A DNA stretch of 64,000 bases from Lottia gigantea. Its lineage: Eukaryota > Mollusca > Gastropoda > Lottiidae. Positions 53,944 to 64,000 of this stretch are shown piece after piece (position 1 is the stretch's first letter; the number at the start of each line of letters is the position of its first letter). The translations under genes were made by a program, and so were the position numbers. Where the stretch lies: contig NW_008709715.1 of the NCBI RefSeq assembly GCF_000327385.1, positions 1,352,752 to 1,416,751 of the forward strand. Reading direction: 5' to 3'. The notes under the pieces are model-generated. The model saw only the letters and a list, made by a program, of their open reading frames with translations. It did no database searches and had not been told where the DNA came from.

Positions 53944-54281
53944 AACGATTCCTTGACACCAATAGGCTTAACGTTATGGGGCATGGATCACTGCAAACTT
54001 AATGATCCATGGATGATAACAATGGATTCTCTGAAAGATATCAAATTCAAGTCGAAGACACCAGAAGTATTTGCCAGGAATTTGATGTATAGAATGTTTA
54101 ATATCGGTGAATTGAAAGATGGTATGAAGAAAGGATGTTTAAATGTAACCAAGTTGAAAATTATTCAAGAACTCACGTTTGATATGTTTACTGGTATGGA
54201 AGTTAGCTGGTCAAACTGTGTGTCAATGATAAACGATTCTATAAGATATTCTATCCTGTTATCTCAGTGTTTAACAGACCA
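53944..54281 (+). pseudogene. Truncated duplicate of the BEN-domain gene last exon
   Basis: Corresponds to residues about NDSLTP...CLTDQ of the BEN gene's final exon (minus strand, about 47183-46845), almost identical in sequence and still open. It lacks the first exons and the PIP box, has a 9-nt in-frame deletion near its start, and is cut at CLTDQ where unrelated sequence gives a stop shortly after. It has no promoter or start of its own. It converges on tubulin copy 3, just as the BEN gene converges on copy 1, and so marks an inverted duplication. Confidence 0.85.
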
Positions 54282-54462
54282 GATATTCTAATAAACAGTG
54301 ACTCGAAGAATGATAGCAGGAATGCTGTTACATTGATGCCAATGTGACAAGAAAGCTAATCTTGTGAGTTTCTGGATCTCCAGGACTCATTGTTAAAAAT
54401 TCCACCAAGAGACGAGGAAGAAAAGATGATTGGGTCATATACATAGTTGTCAAAATATGCCA

Positions 54463-54600
54463 TTGCCAAATATTGAACATTTTGGACAATGTAGTTGTAA
54501 ATAACGCATATCATGTGGCTTATACATAAAAATTTACTTAATATAAATAAAACATAAAAAATATATTTACAGAAATTTACAGATCTAACAATGTAACAGC
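54463..54600. repeat. Inverted-duplicate copy of the tubulin 1-BEN intergenic region
   Basis: CATAAAAATTTACTTAATAT with its neighbours CATATCATGTGGCTTAT and TTTACAG is the reverse complement, with changes, of 45899-45985. TGCCAAATATTGAACATTTT at 54461 likewise matches the minus strand near 46205. The order of blocks is kept. Confidence 0.7.
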
Positions 54601-54909
54601 ATTTTGGCTTATAAATGTACATGAGCTAACAAATAACACTGTTTACAGAATTACAGAAGAATATGATTTATAACGTTGTGTACATACATAATTATACGTT
54701 ATGGGTATTTTTTAGGTTGATTGTTGAAAAGAAAGACAGTTTGTGTTGTTAGTGTGACTATACTACGAATTTTATATGACGAGGAGATTCAAATAGTACG
54801 CAGATATCTTTCAAATCTGCAGTGCCCTTCGTTTAAAGGGAATTACAGCTCTACGTTTCTTTCGAATGGCAGCATGTCAAAGTTATTGTGACATCTTTAC
54901 AAATAATGA

Positions 54910-54971
54910 TAAGTCTTAATCTAAGCATCTTCTGCTTCACCCTCTTCTTCATCAAATTCTCCTTCTTCTTG
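54910..54971 (-). pseudogene. Detached beta-tubulin C-terminal tail fragment
   Basis: On the minus strand it encodes [16 protein letters not shown] followed by TAG and then ATTAAGACTT, which resembles the start of the tubulin 3' UTR. It lies immediately past the 3' UTR of copy 3, joined at the CACAAG end of the repeat found in copy 1's 3' UTR. No other part of the gene accompanies it, so it looks like a local duplication or template-switch product. Confidence 0.8.
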
Positions 54972-55051
54972 TGTTATTTATGTTTGCAGTGTTATTAGTT
55001 TCAAATTACAAGTAGCCATACCGTGACTTTACAGAAAGTGAAAGTCTTAAT

Positions 55052-56772
<1,721 letters not shown>

Positions 56773-56856
56773 TTTGATAAAGATAAGTTAGTAATATTAA
56801 TTATTAATTAAATTGTAATAAATCGTGTAATGTCTAAATATTGAAAAATACCCCTG

Positions 56857-56945
56857 TTTATATACCAATAATGTCTGTTAGTTACTAATCTGTTGTGGAT
56901 AATCCATAGTAACTGGATTATATCATTAATCTGTTCAGAAATACA
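56857..56945 (-). promoter_or_regulatory. Beta-tubulin copy 3 promoter remnant
   Basis: On the minus strand TATATAAA is at 56864-56857, preceded by the same AGATTAGTAACTAACAGACA and ATAATCCAGTTACTATGGAT blocks as the other copies, with more change between blocks. Confidence 0.55.
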
Positions 56946-57118
56946 TGATTGTAACAGTAATGAAAGTAAGTAAGCTTTTGTTAATGATTTGTTAACCATG
57001 AAATGTTATATTAAATCAAGGCAGAACTCATAATATATTTTAACATTGAAGAAGATATTACACAATTCCCAAATTAGATGTTTAATGATGAGAGCTGTAG
57101 TTTATGGCCAGGGCTGCT

Positions 57119-57150
57119 TTAAAGGGATTATAAAGAGGTTTTCTAAACTT
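57119..57150 (+). repeat. Dispersed head motif TAAAGGGATTRTAAAGAGG
   Basis: TTAAAGGGATTATAAAGAGG then TTTTCTAAACTT also occurs at 39487-39520 (AAAGGGATTGTAAAGAGG) and in weaker form at 38750-38785, both in NF-kB introns. Here it abuts the left inverted-repeat arm of the hAT-like element. Probably the conserved end of a dispersed repeat family. Confidence 0.5.
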
Positions 57151-57471
57151 TTCTTTCAAATATGACGTTAATTCTGGGCAATGATACACTACAAAATATA
57201 TCAAAATAGAAGTCTTTTCATTATTTTATTGTATAGCTGGTATAATATTCTATGGTTATATAATACATTTATCAAAGCTGCGTTATGCGAAATGATTCAA
57301 CAAAATACTAAGTATTCCTATCTGTAGGCCTACTTAAGAACTGTTTTTAAATATATTTCTGTTTATACTTGGCTGAGGATGAAACCAGACATCATGGCTT
57401 TTCATAACATTTTTAAATTTAATTACATTAGAATAGACAATTTGATAAAATTAATTTTGAATTAAAAAATT

Positions 57472-57690
57472 CATGATAATTATTTCCACCTAGGTGAAAA
57501 TTAGGTGATAATTCGTGTAATATTTAATTTAAAACTTGGTGATAATTCGTGTAATTTTTAATTAAAAACTTAAATTTTCACCGTGATAATTATTTTCACC
57601 TAATTTTCACCTAATTAAAATCACCTAGGTGAAAATTAAAGTTTTTAATTCAAAATCAATTTTCACCAAGTAAAAAAAAGTTTTTAATTC
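57472..57690. repeat. Cluster of CACCTAGGTG palindromes and AATTCGTGTAAT repeats
   Basis: TTTCACCTAGGTGAAAATT-type palindromes occur complete near 57490 and 57628 and as halves (TTTTCACC, GGTGAAAA, GGTGATAATTCGTGTAAT) many times between. The motifs alternate in direct and inverted orientation over 200 bp. Confidence 0.7.
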
Positions 57691-57707
57691 AAAATAAAAA
57701 GTGGAAA

Positions 57708-58106
57708 ATGTCGTATGTGAGCCACCGTATGAATGAGATGAGGATGAGATTTCAGGACAATCACTGGTTGTATAGTTCCACTCGTGCAATGTTTCGGAAT
57801 TCTCCTCAATTTCTGGACCAGGCGGCTCTGACACCGTTATCCAAACATGGAGTAGAAATTCCCTCTGTCGCTGAACTTGAGGTGTCAAAGCAATTTCTCC
57901 ATGTAACGTTGCCAAGACAGAAAAGCAGGACTCCAATCATGTTTTTCAAAAACTATACGAGCAGAAATTGGCTTTCCCTAAATTATATGCACTGGCTGCA
58001 ACTGTTGCGTTCTATTACCGCTGTGTGTGAAAGCAGCTTTTCAACTCTTACTCGCGTTGATTCGCCACAACGACGATCTATGACTCAGCTTCGCCAGGAA
58101 GCGTAA
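57708..58106 (+). pseudogene. hAT-family transposase C-terminal fragment
   Basis: 132 codons. The last 45 residues (AVCESSFSTLTRVDSPQRRS followed by MTQLRQ) fit the hAT dimerisation region, where CERxFSxLxRIKxxLRxxM is usual. The N-terminal BED finger and the catalytic core are absent, so the fragment cannot transpose by itself. Sits between the inverted repeats at 57148 and 58532. Confidence 0.6.
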
Positions 58107-58649
58107 ACAGAAAATTAACTTGGACGTATTTGTTCAACGTTTTGCCATAAAACATACCCGACTACATTTTAAACTAAAACGGCAATAAAAATGTAACGTA
58201 TTATATCTTGTGTGTTATTGTGAGTACTTGTCAGGCTACGGGCCTGGCTATCAGTGTCCCCTAGAAAATAAGTACAGAAAACCTTTCAATTCCTTTAACG
58301 ATATTCAAAGGGCGAATCTCGTTATATTAAAACAAAATGTTATTATTGTTCTTTGTTATTTATACCTTTTATAAACACATTTTAATAAAATTTAAAAGTA
58401 TTATTTTTGATAAATGTATTATATAACCATAGAATATGATACCAGCTATACAATAAAATAATGAAAAGACTTCTATTTTGATATATTTTGTAGTGTATCA
58501 TTGCAGAATTAACGTGATATTTGAAAGAAAAGGCGGATTTTTAAAAGATGTTGTTATTGTATAGAAATGTACTATTTTAAACGAAATATGACAACAATTT
58601 GTGCAGAAACACGCCAGCTTAGTGAACAACAATTCATTGACCATAAACA

Positions 58650-58728
58650 ATGTCAAGTATAAGCAATCACTCAGATGAGACGGAAACTGGGACACCGCGT
58701 GTGAAGGTGCAGATTTGGAAAAAAGGCA
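58650..58728 (+). CDS. Possible first coding exon, gene unknown
   Basis: ATG at 58650 opens MSSISNHSDETETGTPRVKV and QIWKKG and runs straight into a perfect GTAAGT donor after 26 codons plus 1 nt. Codon use is less AT-rich than the surroundings. No downstream exon in matching phase was found, and it does not join in frame to the SLC22 first coding exon. It might be part of the SLC22 5' leader or chance. Confidence 0.25.
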
Positions 58729-59423
58729 GTAAGTTTGTCTTATATAACCTTTAAAATGTCGTTTTCTTCTTACTTTATTACATTAAAACTTAAACACTAA
58801 CGCGTTTCAAGAAATTGCCAGATATGACGTATATTTAGATATTGGCCGAACAAATAGAGCCCATTAAGATATACCAAGGCAATTTTCAAGGTCAACGGTG
58901 TGTATAATTTACAATGGTCACAGCAGACGTTGCCAATGTATGATTTTGTGGTTTATGGACAGGAGAAATTGAACCTTCTACAACATACCAAGCCAATATC
59001 TTTCAGGTAGAAATTTCAATGAGTTTCAGACCACTGCAGACGTCGAAAATTGGTGATATTGTGCTTACGGTTACGGATTGATCTTTTGGTGTGGAATTTT
59101 GATCAAAATCTTATGCAATTGAGATTGGGATTAGACATCCACATGAATGCATTGTAACAGAAAAAAAAATCTCAAATGATTCTCAAGCAATGTAACAGTT
59201 TCAGCATCGTTACAATTTCTCTTATTGGCAATCATACTTTAACATTGTTCTATAAATTTCTATAAGCATGTATGGCAGATTGTTTCTCAAAAGATTTTTA
59301 TGGGTTTTAACCGAGGTGTTGAATTTAAAAAATGATATCAAACGTGACTGTGAATACAAATTATTCTCTAATATTTATGTTGGTTATTTCATTAATATTT
59401 CATCTTTTTAAATTCCACTAGAT

Positions 59424-59483
59424 TGCACTGTAAAGAGTTAGTAGACAACGCTGACCATCTGAGAAGACGTTGTCAAATTTCAG
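59424..59483 (+). other. Possible 5' UTR exon of the SLC22 gene
   Basis: A stretch bounded by CCACTAG and by TTTCAG|GTAAG, 440 bp upstream of the SLC22 first coding exon, which itself begins after a TTTTTTCAG acceptor at 59923. This shows that at least one upstream exon must exist; this stretch is one candidate. Confidence 0.25.
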
Positions 59484-59929
59484 GTAAGATCAGCAGCATA
59501 TAGTTTGATTTTTAGCCCCGGACTTGGCCGTATAATTGACCTTGACGGCATCAGTATTACCCAAGCAACGATCTATATATAATACTAATAGGTTATTTTT
59601 TTAATTATGATTTTGGTAGAACAGACTGACGAAAGGTCGTATGGAATGAGAAGATTCTTCCAATTGACACTGTCGGTCTGCAACAAGTAGGCCTACTATT
59701 TGGAATGGTCGAGGTGTGAAATGAAATGAAAGACATAATTTTTGCCTTTTACATTATCGGTCAGCAATGTTAATAAGTATTATCTCCCATGATATGACTT
59801 TCCTCTTATGCAATAAAACCGTCCTTCCTCGGGATAGACACGTAGTTTTTAAATGGCGACGAACATTGAGTTTGTGACAAAGTTGGCAGAACCATGACGG
59901 TGAACAGAACTTGATTTTTTCAGATCAAA

Positions 59930-62900
59930 ATGGACAAGAGAGATATCATTGGTCAGATAGGAGAGTTCAGTTTTTACCAAAGAGTGATAGCCTTAACAAT
60001 CCTCTTTGCCAAAATTCCAATGGCCTTTTCCATGATGATGATGGCATTTGGTGGTTCCATACCAGAATGGGCATGTGTTGAAAATGGTGTTATAAATTAT
60101 AATTTAACTAATGTTTGTTCGGTAAATGGTAGTCAATGTAACAGAATATATTTAACGGAATGGAAAACTATTATTAATGAGGTAGGAGATCCTGGACAAC
60201 TTCAAAGCTCTAAACTTCATAGGAGAGACGTCACAGAAGAGACTTTAGCAAGTCCCCCCCCCCCCCCCACCCCCTGGTAAGACTAATGTCTTGTAAGATC
60301 CAAAAGAGGAGCTGAAGTGCTCGTTTGATTGAAACCCCCCTCCACGTATTTGTTTACTAACGATCTAGATAACGTTTCCAAATAATAACGTATTTTGTCC
60401 ATGGGATCATTCAAAGGTAGTTTTCTGTAGGCAGAATAAGACCAGACATGTGTGACTTAATCACAAACATATCGATATGACCTGGGCAGGTTACTCCAAT
60501 GTAATAATGTATTTCAGTGGGATCTGGTATGTGAGAAAAGATGGATAGGATTTGCGATCACGTCAATACAGATGGCTGGGGTACTAATCGGTTCAATAAT
60601 AACCGGATACAGTTCAGATACGTTTGGAAGAAAAACGTCATTTTTTGCATCTCAGCTTTGTCTTCTTGTCTTCAATACCATAACAATATTTTCAATATCA
60701 TGGAAGATGTTTGCTGTCTTGAGATTCTTTATTGGCCTAGCCATCGGTGGAGTAACCACTGTTAGCTTTCCATTGGCTATGGAATTTGTTGGACCGAAAT
60801 GGAGAGGTATTTTAGGAGCCATTCCAGCGTTTTCTGTTGGAGCAACTTTAATACCACTATTTTTATGGATGGTACCGGATTGGAAATATTTTCATGTGTT
60901 TAATTCTGTATTATGTGTTATTCCACTCATTGGATGGTTGTAAGTATTTGTATTCTGTAAATTATTCTACTACCGTAGACCTAAACCGGGGAAACAGAGG
61001 CAGTTCCTGTTTTCCGCCTGACGTCGATGATTCCTGAAGATATTGCCAAATTATGACGTCACTATTGGAAATAGCATTCATTACAGAATTTCAAGAACTT
61101 CAGAAATCGAACAAATATTCTTGTACATAATTAAAGGCCAGAAAAGAAATCAACTGCTCTCTCATCTGTACATGTCGAATTACGTTTTTTCTTTTTTTAG
61201 TTATGTGCCAGAGAGTATAAGATGGTTAACAGTATCAGGTAAAATAGAGGAAGCGGAAAAAATAATCCGACACATTGCCAAGAAAAATAATACTGTTCCA
61301 CCAAATACTGGTATTCTGAAACTAATCTACGAAGAAGAAAAAGCCAACCGCGAGAAAAGAAAAGATTATTCTTATTTAGATCTTGTTAGAACCAAAGAAA
61401 TGGCCAAACGAACAGCAATATGTTCTATTGCATGGTATGTAACTTCGAAATACATATTTCGTATATTCGGTTGCGAAATGCCTTCGTCCAACCACAATTT
61501 CTTAAACTGCACGGCGTTGCCGTCTTCATTAATTTGTGATTTGTATCGCCATAAGCGTGATGAGTCAGTACCACCAGGATATGTCTTTTTAAATATTTAA
61601 TAAGTTATATTTAACAGCAGAAATATAGGTCTATAATTTTAACTTGGTGACCTAGATAGCCGTGCTTTTTATGGGAATTCTATTCTCATATCACCCTAAA
61701 ACAGCAGAAAAAAATGTACAAAATCACCAATGTCCAATCACGAATTCTGTAGTCATGAAGTCTGTTTTGTTGAAATGACAAATTATTTTACAGGATGTCC
61801 CAGTCTGCAGCCTTTTACTGTATAGCTTTAGGTGTTCAGAATTTATCTGGTAATTTATTTCTTAACATGTTTTTATTAACTGTAGTTGAGATGCCCTCTC
61901 ATTTGATTGTTTTATTCTCAGCTAATACGTAAGTATATATAAATACGCACATTTATCTCAATATGGACTGCTATTCATATTATTGCATAATCCACAAAAT
62001 ACAATCTTGATCTGGTTCAACATTAATCTCGAACTATAAGCCTTCGTCTGTCAGATTAGGGAATGCAGACAAAATATCATATTACGAGAAATAATAGACT
62101 ACCAAAAATCCGGATTTCCATATCCCCGATTTTTTGCACAAATTCAAAAAGTTAGATACGAATAATTGTGAACAAAGCTGAATTTGAAGTTCAGATGATT
62201 TGATCTTTAGTTTGATGTTTAGTATAGGAAGAAGATGGGCTGTAGCAGGGTTTTATTATGCTGCTGGTGCACTCACATTAATTGCTGCTCTAGTTAGTGT
62301 TTATGGTAAATAAAATAAGTCATATAGAAGACTAAAATCTATACCGATTCTGGTACTATGTTAACGATTTCAGTCGCAAAAGGTTGGCAGGAGTATGTAC
62401 AGGATATAGGCTATATGGTACAGTTTTAATCTTATTAAAATGCAGATCTGTTCCGTTTTCTAATCGTCATCAATGATCTGACCAAAATGTACAATGTTAA
62501 ACAAAATTAAACCAATCAAATACACCTTCCATTCCATAAAATATTTACCTTTTATATGTCAGGAATTATGAAACGGTGTTTTCATTTTTAGCACAATTAA
62601 TAATATTGACAACACACAAATAAAAGAACAAATTTGTCAGATCATAGATGGATTCAAATGTCTGATTTTGGACATTTTGTGTTCCTTAGTAAATACATTG
62701 CTCCAACAATGGATAAAATCTGAGTTATAAGATCTGTTCATTCAAAATGTTCATCTATATCATATATTGTATTAATGTATATAATGACAGGTGCAAGTGA
62801 CTATAAAGGAAGTGTTATAAATGGATGTGCTATGGTAGCAAACCTTTGTGTTGGAACTAGCTGGACAGTTATGATGGTTTTTACAACTGAACAATATCCC

Positions 62901-63330
62901 ACAGTAGTAAGGTATGTCAATTCTAAAATACCCAATTTTGTGAATAAAGTGGTTCCTCTTTCGATTTTTGAATGTTGATTATAACGCACAGCACACTATT
63001 CGCCACTCTATTCATATTCTATTCTATTCATTCTGAACCCTAGGCATAGATCAACCACCCGGTTGGAGATGCCCAGGATACTCCGTGTGCCTTATGCCAA
63101 ATACCCTTGGTGAGGGAATAAATCACCATGGTGTCCAGATTGGAGAAAGACTATCCGTGCTTGTGATATGTTTCATACTTAAAGGTTTGAATGGATTATT
63201 GAACTTTGGCTATTTTAGGAATTTGGGATATGCTGCTAGTAACACTATGGCCAGAGTTGGTGCTATATTTTCTGCTCAATTAATATCATTAGTAAGTAAT
63301 AACAATGGACTTCAGTTCATGCCTTATATA
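59930..63330 (+). CDS. SLC22-type organic ion transporter (MFS), 3' end not found
   Basis: Coding exons 59930-60181, 60518-60939, 61201-61434, 61794-61928, 62223-62305, 62791-62911 and 63219-63330 join in phase to 453 codons. TM1 (about 18-40) is followed by a short extracellular loop with sequons NLT and NGS and then WDLVCEKRW, a signature of organic cation/anion transporters. The MFS motif GYSSDTFGRK follows TM2. VPESIRWL after TM6 is the SLC22 PESxRWL motif. It is predicted to move organic ions across the plasma membrane; the substrate cannot be told. Typical members have about 550 residues, so the last segment and the PET-type C-terminal motif are missing and presumably lie beyond 64000 or in an exon I did not recognise. 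The exon 7 donor at 63331 is the least certain junction. The start has a good context (AAAATGG). Confidence 0.88.
60254..60274. repeat. Poly-C tract in SLC22 intron 1
   Basis: C15, then A, then C5. Fifteen consecutive Cs start 73 bp past the exon 1 donor. Confidence 0.9.
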
Positions 63331-64000
63331 GTATTTATTTTTAGAAAGTGTTTATAAATGGAAGGCCTTATTGCCAGAAGAGCCTTTGGAAATGCTAGCA
63401 TGAACATTCCTTGCCAACTATTTGTGATGAAGGTAGACGTTCTTGTCATTCTGCTTTTGTCTTTTTTGACAACGGATTATGGAAAGCGTAGGCCTAAGTA
63501 TTTTGTGATGACTTGGCTGTATCCTTTTATAATCAATATAAAAAGCTTAATTTCAACTTCATGCAAATTTGTCACTATCGGGCCTGACTACAAACATAGG
63601 TCATAGGAACTGAGTGCATTATAACACTTATATTTGTATTGAAGCAAAACGACATAATCAGTAGCATAGACTAGTACTTTACATGTTAGATCAATGGTGG
63701 CTCTGCTATCGTGTCACAGTCTGCTAGCCTGGTGATCTCATTAATTTCGTATGATCAGCAATGGCACAAATATAATAACCAAAACTGCCAGAAAAAGGAG
63801 TATCATTTTTCGGGTCGAATGGATGGTATTTAAATGCCATCCGCACTACCGCCCCTACCTACCCATCGTTTCATTTTTTTTATCCATTATGTGATTCCAT
63901 AATATTGACGTCACCAAAATTTCCGCCAAATTGAAAATGTTTCGCCAAATTGAAAACGTTTAGTTTCGTAATATGAAATCTGCGATCATTAAAATAAGCA
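63331..64000. other. SLC22 intron or downstream sequence
   Basis: No exon continuing the transporter was recognised. A near-perfect 22-bp palindrome lies at 63821-63842 (GGATGGTATTTAAATGCCATCC, one mispair). The 82-codon open frame at 63358 has no transporter similarity. Confidence 0.45.

Larger units (their letters stand above)
57148..58532. mobile_element. hAT-like DNA transposon remnant between long inverted repeats
   Basis: Arms 57148-57276 and 58406-58532 are reverse complements with few mismatches (for example ACTACAAAATATATCAAAAT on the left). Between them lie a palindrome-rich AT segment (57472-57690) and a transposase C-terminal fragment (57708-58106). The outer ends show no clear 8-bp duplication, so the arms may be terminal repeats of a deleted element or two inverted copies of another repeat. 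Confidence 0.55.

Overview
The window is 64 kb of AT-rich animal nuclear DNA with short exons, GT-AG introns, tRNA-derived SINEs, MITE-like inverted repeats and minisatellites. The gene content (an NF-kB p105 homologue with ankyrin repeats and death domain, a peptide-type class A GPCR, intron-bearing beta-tubulins, an SLC22 transporter) together with the repeat style suggests an invertebrate, most likely a mollusc or other lophotrochozoan. That placement is an inference. No prokaryotic, viral or LTR-element content was recognised.

Layout. 1-19.4 kb is mostly gene-poor and repeat-rich. It holds one probable small secreted, cysteine-containing peptide gene on the minus strand (1796-2372, two exons), a 50-N gap, SINE pieces, a foldback MITE (9723-10051) and a degenerate minisatellite (11330-11785). 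19.6-29.3 kb is a three-exon peptide GPCR (tachykinin/luqin-RYamide-like) with a 7.5 kb intron. 30.4-30.8 kb is an intact tRNA-SINE with a 14-bp target-site duplication, inserted beside a 30-bp tandem repeat. 32.4-41.3 kb is a complete 20-coding-exon NF-kB p105 homologue (1012 aa) with a perfect kappaB site about 650 bp upstream of its start.

43.8-56.8 kb is a beta-tubulin cluster. Copy 1 is on + and copies 2 and 3 are on -, with a BEN-domain/PIP-box gene (46.8-49.1 kb, -) between copies 1 and 2 and a truncated piece of that gene between copies 2 and 3. The order and 3' flanks show that copy 3 plus the BEN fragment is an inverted duplicate of copy 1 plus the BEN gene 3' end. Copy 2 matches copy 1 without any visible difference over about 790 bp including a whole intron, which looks like gene conversion. 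Copy 3 is a pseudogene.

57.1-58.5 kb is a hAT-like transposase remnant between 127-129 bp inverted repeats. 59.9 kb onwards is an SLC22-type organic ion transporter whose last exons were not found before the window edge.

Splice sites were assigned by reading frame, GT/AG rule and protein-family continuity. All similarity statements are by eye or from knowledge of families; nothing was searched. The points most worth a second look are the tubulin/BEN inverted duplication with its conversion tract, the PIP-box BEN protein, the unidentified secreted peptide, and the kappaB site upstream of NF-kB.
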